In this document: positions 22,858 to 37,327 of the stretch, one piece after another | Layout of the letters: every line of letters starts with the position of its first letter | How positions within the stretch are numbered: the stretch's first letter is position 1 | Assembly (NCBI GenBank): GCA_007449985.2 | Contig: VIIQ02000724.1 | Span: forward strand, 310,001 to 374,000 | Direction of reading: 5' to 3' | Length of the DNA: 64,000 bases | DNA from: Desmodesmus armatus | Lineage: Eukaryota > Chlorophyta > Chlorophyceae > Sphaeropleales > Scenedesmaceae | Translations under genes and position numbers: made by a program | The notes under the pieces: generated by a model | The model's database searches: none | What the model saw: only the letters and a program-made list of their open reading frames with translations | Told to the model about the DNA's origin: nothing

Positions 22858-25800
22858 TTACTCTGGCTCATCAAGTAGCTCATCATGTTCTCGGATGTCC
22901 TTGGCCAGCAAGTCCTTGGCCTTGAGCAGCGGGGCTGTGATGGCGTCCTTCAGGGCAGCCGTCTGCTTGTCTAATGCCATGGACTGTTAGAAAAACAGCA
23001 ACACAAGCAGACAGGCACAATTGAGATTCACATAGACCGGGGGCAATGTCTTTGAACAACCAAGCTGCAATGGAGCTTTCTCAGAGCGCAACATCGCTTA
23101 CTGGCAGTGACTGCAAGTATAGGTTACCAACCCAAGGCAAAACTGTTCTCGTGGCACTCCATGCTCCTTTGGTCACAAAAGCCAGGCAGACAGTCTCACA
23201 CCTGCAGGATCCGGCCTCCCTGGATGTCCTGTGACACCTGGTGCATGCTTTCCTTGACATGGAAGCGGTCCAGGCGCTCATTTTGCACAGCCACGATGGC
23301 AGCCCTGCAGGACATGACGCTTGTGTCAGGCGTGTGCAGGGCCATTCACAGCTGCATCGTTATGCAGGGCTCATGCATTGACCAAGCAGGCTCCTCACCA
23401 ACTAGCCTTAGGCACAAAACGCTTGGTGGCACTCAGCAAAGCGCCACTGGCAAAGGGCCTTTGGAGGCTGACTCAGACGGCACAGATTACATTCAAAATC
23501 CACCACAGACTACAGATAAGCCCAAGGGGCTGGTGTGATGCAGGCAGCATGACGCAAGGGTGTGTGTCAGCAGCTCTCACCTGGTGACCATGCCCTCCAA
23601 CGGCCCATGCTGCCGTATCACGGGCACAAAGTTCAGCCCCTGCTCCTGCATGATGTGGTAGATGAAGGTCAGCGGCATGCCTGGCGGGATCACCACAGGC
23701 GCAACTTCCACCTTGCTGCTTAGGTCTATCAATTGCTGGATGCTTGGGCCCGTGGCAGCTCCACTGCTGGAGGTGCTGACACCAGCGCCAGCCTCAGGCT
23801 GAGTGCTCTCTGTGCTGTGGTCCAGAGCAGTCATGCCTCTTCTGCTGTCTGGAGGGCTGCTGTTAGTGGTCGCTGCTGCTGCTGCGTGGTCGGCAGGCAC
23901 AACTTCAGCAACTGCTGCGCTGCCTGCGGCCGGTTGTGCCGTTTGTGCTGCTATCGTCCAGTCCGACTGTGAGCTGGTGTCGGCAGCTGCTGCAGCTGCG
24001 CGCTTCTGCTGCTCCTTGTCATGAGCTGCCAGCAGCTCCAGCACACTGCATGAAATAGGTGTGGAGAGGAGGAGGGGAAAGCACGTCAGCGTGATAGGGC
24101 CTTGCAAGACCGATTGGCAGATGATGTGATGAAGCCCAGCCATATGAGGTTCCCAGCGATACAATTTCAAATGCACACAGCAGGTTGACATCCAGCAGCA
24201 AGAAGACTCAAAACAGTCGTCCCTGGCTACTTAATTTCTCAAGGCAGTACCGTACAGCACTAAACATGCACGGCACTAAACAGCGACTGTTTAGTGCCGT
24301 GCTGAGACGCTGGAACACGTGTGCACACCCAGCATCTTTCCAAGGCAAGGTTGCATGTGGCGGCTGCCCCAACCGCCAACCTTTTGCGCTGCCTGCGGCC
24401 AGCGCTCCATTGTGCGGCTGTGGGTGAAGCCTAGCCGCTGGATGACACGCACTGAAGGGGTGTTGGGAGCTGCCTCTGTCCAATGTGCAGTAGGTAGTCG
24501 CTGCTTACCTGGCCCTGCTGATGATGCCCTTGAAGTCACCTTGCTCCTCGCCGCTCGTGCATCTAGCGACCACAGGGAAGGCCACCGTTGTTTTGTTGGC
24601 ATCCATGATGTCCATGAGGGTATCGTAGCTCTCTTGAAGGTGCAGCACACACCCGCCGGCTGCTTTGGTCATCACATCTTCGGCCTGCACGCACGCAAAG
24701 ACAGTTTCCCATGTTGAAGACGATTCGAGCCCCGGTGGGTAGCGTCAGGCTGGATCCAGTCCGGAGTGCGTGCAGGGGTTTGCAAGCAACCAGGGTCTGC
24801 AGCGCTGCCGAAACTGTGTAATTGCAGTGCTGGCCAAACTTGGGCAGGCAATCAGCAGCCATTGCTGCTGTGTGCACAAGAAGGCAACTTGATGGGTTTG
24901 GTGTGCCTGAAACAGGCACTCAGTCTAACAGGCACAAACAGGCTACACTCACATCCAAGTGCGCCCGTTCGACCAGATGCTCTGGTAGGCCGCCCACAAA
25001 GTTGAAGCCCTTGAGCATTATCTGGTGGTGGAACACACTGTAGTTGAACCTGTCGCCAACGCCCTTACTGATGATGAGCACCATCATCAGGAATGGCAGT
25101 GTGGTGGGGTCACCTGCATGGCAGCATAGTGGCCGGTGCCCAGTTGACCAGCCGCAATTGACCTGGCCTCTCCTGCGTGTGGCCCGCTGGACGTTGAAGT
25201 GATGCAGGGGACTGAAAACCGCCACCAGTTTTGCTTAGCATTCAGCTGCTGGTGGCTGTTAAGGGGGAAGGATACAATTAGCATTGCTGAGGCTTTTTGG
25301 CACCAGATTGTGGAAACATAACCGTTTGGGTGTCCTTAGACCCCCTGCCAACTGATTTGGCCAAATTCAAAACTTTTTTCTTAAGGGTGGCACCACTGGG
25401 TGCGACCACAGAGTGACCGATGTGTGCCGTGCTCAGGGCCATATGCAGGGTGTCCGAGTGGTGAAAGTCCGTCACTAGAAGCTTTTTATCGATGTTGCGT
25501 GCTCTGGACTGCTTGGTTTGCTGTGTGAAGCTCTGTGGTGGCTTGCAACAGCACCCCAGCCCGCCCGAAAGCTGCAGCACCCATCATGGACGCTACACAA
25601 ACTTTTAGGTGACTCCATCACTAAGGTGTGGTCTAAGACGTACAAAGAAACGATTTCTATGCATGCGGTGTCAAAGTCGACTGCAGCAACTGCTGCAGAA
25701 AATATGTGTCAGCAGATCGAGTGCAAAGTTGCTGCAGTTCCGAATCGAACCGGATAGCGAAAAAATGGTCGACCATTTGAATACCAACATGTTCATCTTT

Positions 25801-28800
25801 GGCGACATGGCCTAGTTTTGCCCTGATCGTCCTCCCCAGGACCATCCTTGCTACACCCCTGGGGTACAGCAGGCCCTACAGTTGACCGGGCCAGGGCAGC
25901 ATTGGCCCTAGTTGGTGCAGTGCATCCCTGGGAACCTGGAGGTTGTCGAAAAAGAGCAGAGCCTGGCCAGCAGACCCCTGTGCAGCTCAATCCCGCCACC
26001 CCAATCAATTGTATCCTTCCCCCTTAACTGCAACACGACTCAAGAATCTGCCTACGCATGCCATGGTTTGTGTGGTCGTGCGGATATGATCTGGAAGCTA
26101 GTACTGCATGTGCCTCTACTTCCCGCTCACCTGTCATCTCCATGAGAATCAGGCACATGCTGGCAGACATGCGCATCAGCCCACCCAAGAAGGCAGCTGA
26201 CGGCGGTGAGGACACCCGATGGTCACCACAATAAGAGCAGCAAGAAGCAGCAGCAGCGTTAGGTACAGTTGCAGAACGAGCCAGGACCAGAAGAACAAAG
26301 CCTCGAATACCCCATAAGCTCACTGCACTGTCAATGTTCTGTGTGCATCATCTGTGTGCATGTTTGCAGGCCCAATCCCAAGGTGCAATTGCAATGGCTG
26401 GCCGCCGCAAGTTATCGCTACAAGAAGTAGCGGCAAGGGCTCACCTGCTCCCAGCAGGGCATACATGCCAACAATGCCCGGCTCTGACCCATCGATGGCG
26501 CCCATCATGAGCAGCACCTCAGCCCATATGCGCCCAAAGCAGCCGCCAAAAATCAGGCTCACGGTGAAGAGCCCACTGGGGATGAAGGCCCCATACGTTA
26601 TCGCAGCCAGCAAGTAGTACAAGGCACTGTACAGCAACAGGGACGAGATGTGGAAGGTCTTGTGTGGTGCGGCAAACAGAGCCTGGATCTTGAAGCCCTG
26701 GGGGTTGAAGGCCAGCACGGCAAGGTCGTTATACTCTCCATCGCTGCAGCCGTAGCCTGGGAAGGTGAAGAACATCGCAGCATCTGCAGGACAGCAGCAG
26801 GCAGGTGCTCCTACACTCGGTTGTGACCTTGCACCGTGCATTGAATGCCTGGCTTGTTCAGCTGCGCTCAACACTCTGTGTGTCCAGCTGGCCAGCTGGC
26901 GAAGAAAACCCACAAGCTGCTTGACGAACCAGCCTGCGCAGGCGCTGGTACAGGCAGTGGCTGCAGCTCCCGTACAGCTGTATCAGGTATCGCCGCTGGA
27001 CCGTCACTGTGACCGCTACGTAGCTAAGTATACTTGGTGCGGCACTATCAGGAGGCCATGCTATGAGTCAACAAGACAGGCACAGCACGGCTGGCAGCTG
27101 GGGCTGTGCTCTCTATTCCAGGCATACCCCTGTCAGCCAAGTCCTCACTTTTGACGCAGTGCTCTGCGTTACCAGAATCACACTTGTGACACCGGCCTCC
27201 AAGGGGCAGCACAAACAAGATGACTGACGTGAGCACTGAAATGACACACACCTGCACATGCACCAGAAAAGTCAGCAGGTGCACTGGGTTTAGCCACAGT
27301 GGCTGAGCAGTCTGACAGCTGAAGTGTTGACTGATGTACTGTGTGCTTTGAATTAAGAAGTGTCTCACCCTTGCTCGTCGTAATTGTGCAGTGGACACCC
27401 CTCAAAAAGCCCCCCTGACAACTTGCTGAGTATGTTGTGTGGCACAGGTGCACATGCACAGGCAGCACGATTCAGAAGTGCAGCGATTGCTCCTGTAGTA
27501 CTGACCGGCACTCTGCTCACCTCCAGGATCCTGAAGCTGAACCACTTGGACCACTTTTTGCGCAGCAGGCACAGCCAGGTGTTGAAGGCAGTGAACACGC
27601 TGGCCACCCAGCCACCCATCACCGCCAGCAAGACAAACGCCCAGATCTGCCAGACAGTGTCAGCGTTCAGGGATGGTGTTGTTGAGGCCGCTGAGACATA
27701 CGACGGTTGCTGGTCTGACATTGGGGTCAGGTGTCAACATGCAGGTTGCTGCTGGCAGGATGTTTGTCCAGAATACGTAAGCGCAGGGTGGTGCAATACG
27801 AGTTACTGCACTGTACATCCTCCTGCGTCTGTCAATTCTACACTGACTGCATGTGCTGACCCTCAGTCACACCTGTCCGTACGGTGCTGGGTATGCCTGG
27901 TTGAACCAGGCCAGCGAGCCCCAGCGGAGGTATGTGCAGTGGTTGTGAGCCACGCAGGTCGAGATGCTCCAGCGCACCACCACAATGGTGAGGGCTGACA
28001 CCAAGAAGCACCTCCAGGTCAGCTCCTTGCGCCACCTGTAGCACCACACCACACAGCCATGCGCAGCGCAGAGGGTCTATCTTGCTTCGCATCCCAGCTG
28101 CTACCTATATAGGTGATGTATCCACCCGCCCAGGCTCTTGGCAATGTCGCTGCGGGAGCTGCGACAGCTGAACTTCAACCTGGCACCATGCAAATTTTGT
28201 GTGAGGACGACATAGTACTGCCAGCTGGCATGGCGGCTTCGATCTACACCCTGCATGCGGCATGCCATCAGGGGCCGGGACACTGCACGGCACAGACTGC
28301 TGCTGCTGCTTGCCCACCTTGTGGACATCTCCATGGCGAACATCACGCCCCCAACTGGCGCCTTGAATGCCGTGCTGCAACACAATCAAAGCGACACATC
28401 ACCCTGGCATCATCTTCCTGAGGATGATTTTGACGCTGAGTGCAAAACGCTGCGGCAAAAGGCAGCTGCCTTGTGCATGACTAGGTGGTAAGGGTGGCAC
28501 CGTATTGGCAATATACTCACCACACCCCACACACTGCGCCACATGCCACCAGGTCCCTGATGTCACGGTTGTACGTGTAGCTGCCCCAGTGGCTGGCAAC
28601 ATCCATCTTTTGCTTGAACCAATTGCTGCTGCCTGCAGTTCAGCACAAACACCGTGACGATGCAAGTCCAGCACTGCCACCTCTGTGGCACCTAGGGACG
28701 CTGCAAGGACTGTTGCAGTTACCCCTCCTCACAATTTGAGCCACATCACACCATAACAATCGGCTGGAGCCTCCAGCCGCTGCTGCGCTGATGCATGGCA

Positions 28801-30001
28801 CGCTGCATGCAGCCGCTTGGCTACTAAACACGTCTTGGACAAGCTCACCCAAGATGACCGCCAGGATGGATCCTGCATGCAGCATGGGGCCTTCCTTGCC
28901 CTGGTGCGTGCAGGAGGAGGCGTGACAAGGACAAAGCAGGCATATGCATTGGCTATTCTCAGACCCAGCCGCACAACCTGTCAGCTCTATCCTTGCAACT
29001 GCTTGCATCTGCTGCTGAAACAACCAGCAGACCTGGCATGGCACAGCACACTCACTCACCATGACCAAGCTGCTGCCCACTGCCAGTGAACTGCCAATGA
29101 CCTTGGCAATAAATGTTTTGACTGTGAAGAAGTTCTTGAACACTGGACTTTCCACCCCGTTCAAGTATGCCTGCACATCTGCGGCATGCAGGTGAGGACA
29201 CAGGACACTTGTTTGGGCTCAAACCTCAAGTGCTGCCGACCTGTCCAGCTACTTTCTTTTGGCCTGTGGTGAAACATTGCCATTGCACAACAGAAACTGC
29301 CTTGCCAGCATACGTGCATGCAGACAGCCTGTCGCATAGGGTGCTCGACACTTATGCTTGCCAGCACAGCATGACGTCCACAAATCCCCACATGGTGGTG
29401 GTGATGCTGCACTACGAATCAAGGATGCTGCCAGGCCCATGGCATGTGCTGTGCTGCAGAGCAGTTGCAACTGCCAGTTGTGGAGGAGCCAGACTGCTCA
29501 CCTGGTATGCCTGACCCTGATGCTGCTGGAGATATCAGGAACAGTGAGAGACTGGCTCCAAAAGCCAAGGCCAAATTGAAACCCACCCATTGAAAGAATT
29601 TCGAAACCCACGCTTCATGTGTGGCCTGCAGCAAGCACGACGCCAGCAACTTGCAGCTGCTGCAGCATCCATCCTGCGGTGTGTCTCCCAGCGCTGCTCG
29701 ATGCTGTGCTTACCACTATGTTGATAACGAAGGTGCTTCTCATATGGTAGAGGGAGGCTACCAGCATCGACTGTGCAAACCCCACGACAGCAGTTGCAAC
29801 TGCGATCCTGCAGCAACAGCAAGACCACATGGAGCCCCGACATCAGCCCCTGGATCCTGCAAGCTCCTGTAGTGTCTGGATGTCATTTTAGAACTGCCTG
29901 AAGGTCGTATGAGCATACTCACACAATCAGAAAGGCCCATTTCAACACGATGAACAGTTTGGGGATGTGTATCTGCTGCCCCATGCTGTGTTGTTGGTGA
30001 T
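22858..30001 (-). CDS. CLC-family chloride channel/transporter (5' exon(s) not resolved)
   Basis: Seventeen phase-consistent exons are visible: 29923-30001, 29714-29807, 29502-29625, 29060-29178, 28849-28900, 28521-28632, 28318-28374, 27873-28035, 27521-27646, 27149-27251, 26445-26783, 26131-26196, 24953-25113, 24509-24684, 23581-24045, 23202-23304 and 22858-22983, over 820 residues. The CLC pore motifs appear in order: GSGIPDV (Ser, as in chloride-selective members, not the Pro of nitrate exchangers), GKEGPMLHAG with the gating Glu, APVGGVMFAMEM, and YGAFIPSGLF. Two CBS domains follow (AEDVMTKAAGG and GLNFVPVIRQHGPLEGMVT), joined by a long Ala/Ser/Gln-rich linker. The protein is an integral membrane anion channel or exchanger; the compartment cannot be read. 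At the site of the proton-relaying Glu in exchangers, FAMEM has Met. The first exon, upstream of 30001 and ending in phase 1, was not found. Confidence 0.88.
24268..24302. repeat. Perfect 16-bp hairpin in a CLC intron
   Basis: GCACGGCACTAAACAG is followed by CGA and its exact reverse complement, in the intron between 24045 and 24509. A partial copy (cagcactaaacatgcac) sits just to the left. Its role is unknown. Confidence 0.8.
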
Positions 30002-30790
30002 CTGCAGGTGTAGATGCACTTTAGGAAAACATTGTTGTTCAAAAGATGCAGATCATACAGATGTATCAGTCGATGGACTCTGCAGTTGCTTGAACACGCC
30101 TGATGGCGGGCTCAAACTGGTGTGCTCGACATGGCTTGCAGCGTATTGGTATCAGGCCGAGTCTAATGGAAGGATGCATGTGTTCTTCAAATTGATCAGT
30201 GTCGATAGGTGCACGTTTTGCAAGGTGCGGTTTAGGTCTCATACTGTAGCAGCTGCCTGCAGGGGACACCCCATCTGTCCTGCTCGGGCACCTGCTGGAG
30301 CAGATTGATAGACCAGTATCCTCCCACGCTGTTGGAGTCTGTATCAGGCAGGATGCTCAGGGCCTTCCTCAGTAAGGGTGGTGGGGCCCCCCAGGGGGGG
30401 GGCAGCCAGCTTGTGAAGGAGTGTGCATCACCCCGTACGATCAAGCCATCATCCTGCTTCAAAGGTTCGATGAGCCTTCAAGACTCCCTCATGTACATGA
30501 TGAACAACACCCAATCAGCACACGCCTGCATGCTAAAAGTGCTAGGAAGCAGCTGACCTGCTTTGGGATAGTTGGAACGCTGATGCCAATGAGGGCTACC
30601 AATGCACAAAAGCCCTCTGCTCTGCTACTTTGTGGCAGCACCAGCCAATGCAAGCAGGCCTGTCATGCTAGCCTTTTCAGCAGGCTCCATCTCTCACACC
30701 AAGCATTACACACGCGCAGGGGCGCTGAAGCACGCACACCCCCAGGAACACACCCAGAGCAACACCAACAGTGCCGCGACATGGCTTTGA
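30002..30790. other. Region upstream of the resolved CLC exons
   Basis: This should contain the CLC 5' exon or exons and promoter, as well as the 3' untranslated region of the uncoupling protein. Minus-strand frames around 30066-30269 and 30232-30462 are candidates, but I could not match phase and motif. Confidence 0.35.
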
Positions 30791-33700
30791 TCACGACTTG
30801 GGTGCCATCACGACCTTCATCTGCAATAAATCACCATACATGGGCAGGGAGGGGCGGCAACCCACACAACAGCACATGGTTGAGTGGGAGGAAGGCAACG
30901 CGTGCAGCGCGCAAAAAAACACACAAGACCACCACTTCTGAGCTAGTTGCAAGGGCTGTGAACACGCTTGACGCCGTGACAGTGACAGGGTAGTGACTGT
31001 GCAACATATGGCCGCCAAAGCAGCCCCCAGAGGATGAAACACCATTACGCATGTGTTGCTCATCAGAACTACACATGTAAGGTACGAGTGTGCTGGCAGA
31101 CCGGAGTCCACATTGCTCTGAGCAAGGAGACGACAAGGAGACATAGTGCGCCCCTTGCATGCCAATGTTGCAGGCAGTCAAGCCCCCCCCCCCCCCCCCC
31201 GCCCCCCCAAACCCGACATTTCACAACTGGCACAACATGCTCACGCACCTGCTCTAGCATCAAAAACATGGCCACGTTCCAGCTGCCCAGGCGAGCAAAG
31301 TTTGGCATGAAGCCGTTGTAGAAGGCCTGCAGGAAGGCACACACGGCAACAGGGGCCGGATGCTTGTCAGCACATACACATAAGTCCTTGTATATGCAGA
31401 CGGCAGTGAATAGTCAGCAAAAAGCAGTGTAGTGGGGCATGTGGCGCTGCCATCCTGCAACTGTTGGCTGAGCAGTGGAAGCACTGCCCAGCACTGCCTA
31501 GCACAGCACACCATGGCACAGCCCACATGTTGGTGACGAGGCAAGCTTTATTGGTGCCTGGTGAGTTGCATGTTGTATCAGGCAGCTGCGCTATGCAGCT
31601 CTGCCACCAACAGGATGGCAGCATTGCCAGCCTGGCAGTTACGGCACTGCTAGAACTGCTAGAGGTCACTTTGACAATGTGGCTGCCCAGGCAGCAAGCT
31701 AGCTGTGAACACAAGGACCATACACGCCAGCATCCCTGCTCACCAACAAGCCGTCGTTGCGTGCTGTCTTCACAAAGCAGTCCAGCACACCAGCGTACTT
31801 GCCGGTGCTGTCTCCTGCAAAGCAGCCCCACAGTCACATGCATGCGCATAGAACCTTTGAGTTTGCTCGTCTCATCACTCATGCACCAGCATGTTCGCAA
31901 CGTGTGCAAGCACCACACATGGCTGCCTTTGCTACCAAGCACTGACTGAGTAATGACCTCAGCTACTGCTACTCAGGTTGTTGGATTTGTAACCACTGGC
32001 GGGAGACACTGCTCTTCACTGCTGCACAGCGGCCCTACCGGCACACCCGCAGTAAGGCAAGAGGCGGGCACTGTGCAAGAAGCAAACATGGGGCTCGAAA
32101 CAACACATGGCTCCAACGGCACTGTGTGAGCGGACCTATACCTACCCATGACGCGGCTCTTCACCACGTCCACAGGAGAGCCTACACACACAGCAAAGAA
32201 GCCAGCGCCCAGGCCAGCCACCAAGTGGGTGACAATGTTGTCCTGGAAGTAACCTGCAGCAGTGACAGCCACCAAAACAGGCAGCACCAGGTTCACCAAC
32301 CAACCTCCAAACACCCTTGTCAATTCTTTCATGCCATCAAACCTCAGTATTCAAAGGAAAACAGGGTCCTTCTGTGGCCACAAGGTGCAGGAACTGCATG
32401 ATTCTGCCTGTGCCTGGCCAGCATGACTGCAAAGGCTTTCAAGCTGCACTTCTGCATTGTCTCCCAATGCAGACACAACTGGTGTGCTGCCCCATCCCAA
32501 ACCTTGGACTCTCCCCTGGATGTGAATTGCACTTCACTGCCTGTCGCTATCCCTCCATCGCTCCTGCCTGTCCTGCTGGCCTCCTCACACTGCCCAGCAG
32601 TGACGCCGCCCAGCAGTCACACCTGCCCAGCGCAGCTGCAGCAACCTTACCTGTTGCCAGCAGTGACACCTTGATCTGGTCGTAACTGGCCAGCTCTGCT
32701 GCGTTGATGATGGCATTGCGGGCAATGTTGGGGCCCAGGCCCTTCCACAGGCCCGCCATGCCCTCCTCCCTGGGGGATAGGAACAGAGACAGCAACACAA
32801 CAACCCACCACAACACTGGTCTGTAAGATGACTTTGCTGCACTGGGAGCATTGCGTACACGGTACAATGTAGTAATTCAAGCAACAGAGCATGTTGCCAT
32901 GGCTGTTCAATGCTGCAGGCAATGCAGCCAAACAGTCGCGGTCTACAAGGTGCGCACGTGGTGATGCCCTCAGGGACAGATGCTGGCACTGCACCCTAAG
33001 CACGAACCCATGCGTCACAGATTAACCAACCACTGTCTCCTAGCACGTGTATGAGTTTGACTGCAGTCACCCTGGTAGCTTCACCACGCAACACACAGCA
33101 GCAAGCTGACAACCTGCCCACTGAAAGCCAGCCTGTCACCAGAGCCAGTGTGCACCCACCTTGCGATGATGCCGTATGCTTTGAACGCGTTGGCATACTT
33201 CTTGGGCTCACCAGCAGCCTTCTTGCCTTCACTCTGCATGCGCACCTGCATGGGACAGGACAACAGCACACGCACACATCATGCTGCCGCTCACTTGTCT
33301 TACAAGGCACGGCGTATGGGGGAATAAGTACAATTTGACATTGTTTGCTGTGAGGTTATCGCACTGCAATCCTTGCCTGACGTCCGGTTCAACTGCTGTG
33401 CTGCATCCTATCGTGCCGTGCTGTGCTGCCTGCGCTGCGCCCACCCCCTGCCCTGCTGCATGTGTGCCCCACACACATGGAACTGCTTGCATGTGACTCG
33501 CATGTACTCCAGATGTTAAACACACCTTGACCAGGTCTGTGGGGCTGGCTACTGTGATGGCAATAGCTCCTGTTGTGAGGCCTGATGCAATCTTCAGGTG
33601 AAGTGGCACATCACCCACATGGTCCTTGCCCACAAACGCCTGCTTCACCTGCAGAGACACACGCAAACACGTACCCAAGAACATGATCAGCAGCACATAC

Positions 33701-34919
33701 AGCTTGACATCGGTATCATTAACTCCCATTCCAGTGATGCTGAGAGATACTTGTGATGAAACAGTCACGAAGGTTGACAGCAGCTCGGGTTGAGGCACCT
33801 GTTGGGCGCAGTTGGTGTAAAAACTCTGCTTCAGCTCGGAATTGCCAGCTGTGGCCGTCCACTAGCAAGCAATCAACAGCCTGGCCGATGGTTCACTGTC
33901 TCGGGTTAGAGATTTAGGAAGAGGTGCACTGCACTGCTGTGGCTGAACCCTGCCCAGCACACCATTACTGTGCTGTGGGTGTGCCTGCGAAGCACTTACT
34001 GGTTCATACAAGCCAATGCGCAGACCACCGTACACCACTTGTCTGTGCAGACCTGCCAGCAGTCACACATCAACAAGGGGCAGCCGACATTCGCAAAGCA
34101 CTCAGCACAACTTGAAAAAAACTGACAGCCTTGATCCTGCTGTTCAGGCCTGATCCAGGCAACTGCCAATGTACTGCCGACGCCCTTCTGCTCCCCCTTA
34201 CTGCAGCTGGCCCCAAGACCAGGTGTGTTGTGGGCTGGTGACTCCTGGTACGTTGCAATGTGACCCCCTCTTGCAAGCTTAGCCAGCAGCTGATACCGAG
34301 TGCGCACCATGGAGGCAGCTGCTTCGTTGCAAAACGTTCACAGACGTGGGGTGAGTTGGTTGTCGCCCCCAGCCTTTGAGAGAGGAGCAGAACACGGTCA
34401 CAGCTGCTGCGAACTGTACCAGCTGATGTTTGTTATTGGAAGCTCCAACTGCAGCTGCCTGTCACTCTTTCTCTGGCCTAGCAGCCCCATACTGCATAGC
34501 ACGCCCACCTGGTTCCAAGCCCTTCCACAAGGCACTGGGACCCTCCTCCTTAGCTATCGTCGCACATGTGCCCAGTAGACCCCTGAAGTGAAAGAAGGTG
34601 GTTGATGTTGACATATGTAACAGTCATTTGGCAGACAATGCACGTCAACATGATGAGATCGGACTTGCAGATTCCTGTGTCACCCACTTGTACTTGCCGC
34701 CACTGCCTTGCACCTGCAACTTGACCTTGGCTGTGTCCAGAGGCAGTGTCAGTGCCTGTAAGACATTATGAAGCCAGTAAGCTAGTCATCTCCGAGCCTT
34801 GTTGTTTCGGGTGTGGGACAGCAGCAGCACAAGATCACCTCTGCTGTGCAGGCTGATATAGCGCTCGCTACAAAGAGATTGGCGAAAGGAAGCTGCGGTC
34901 CAGTAGATGACGCGACCAT
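30791..34919 (-). CDS. Mitochondrial uncoupling protein (UCP, SLC25 family)
   Basis: Eleven exons, all phase-consistent, give 296 residues, the normal size: 34839-34919, 34688-34755, 34509-34582, 34000-34052, 33526-33648, 33160-33245, 32651-32769, 32146-32253, 31744-31814, 31249-31326 and 30791-30820. The carrier motifs are PLDTAK, SPTDLVK and SPVDVVK. Plant UCP blocks are easily read: [70 protein letters not shown] and [19 protein letters not shown]. UCPs sit in the inner mitochondrial membrane, exchange anions such as aspartate, glutamate and dicarboxylates, and can lower the proton gradient. The start is the ATG of [12 protein letters not shown], the only one giving the right N-terminal length. 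The last exon is only nine codons plus the stop, and the intron before it contains a long C-run (31182-31207). Confidence 0.93.
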
Positions 34920-35618
34920 GTTCTCAGATGGTAGCTAGCGCAGTAGCTAAGCAGTCCCGAACTTCGCACAATATCTACAACCAGATCGCAAGGTCAGGGC
35001 AAGTAAGGAGAAACCTCCTTCTGGTGCAGGGACTGGACGTGGGTGAATGTCCGAGATACTTGTGTATGTAGCAGACGGAATGACCATTGCGACTGTGACA
35101 GGTGGTCATGCCCCTGAGGTTTGTGCCAGGGTTTGAGGGGCATGACGGCTTGATTTTGGGACCATGGCTGTGCTGGCCAGGGTGCCACTGAGATCATCTG
35201 GAACCCAAACCGCCAAAAATGACTCAAATTTGAGCTGGCGCTCAAGGACTGCATCACACTTAGATGATTGAGATGGCACGGCGGCCCTGCACTTGCCCCC
35301 CCCCCCTTGCATAAGTCCCCTTTTCACTCAGCGCTCGCTGTTACAGTGCCGCTGCACTAGCAACACAGTAACACCACACATTGCAAGCACGGAGCGCCAG
35401 CTGCGCACACGGCGCAGCCTCGGACCAGCCCCTGTCAAAGTCAACTGCACTGCTGCCGTAATGCCTCTGGATGTAACAGCCGGCCAGCGTTACAACTGCT
35501 ACTGCAGCCGCTGCCGCCAGCGCTGCTACTGCTGCACTGCTGCACTGCCATGAGCTGCCCTGGCAGATGCTGCACAGCCTGGCACATAGCACAGCACAGC
35601 AGAGTGTTTGCTGCAGGC
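34920..35618. other. Intergenic region
   Basis: This is the promoter side of the UCP gene and the 3' side of eL43. It contains a short C-run near 35298 and no coding exon that I can support. Confidence 0.4.

Positions 35619-37327
<1,709 letters not shown>

Noticed and set aside
22449..22886. Gly/Ser-rich 145-codon minus-strand frame
   Set aside because: Overlaps the last CLC exon in another frame and is dominated by a Gly run from a C-rich tract.
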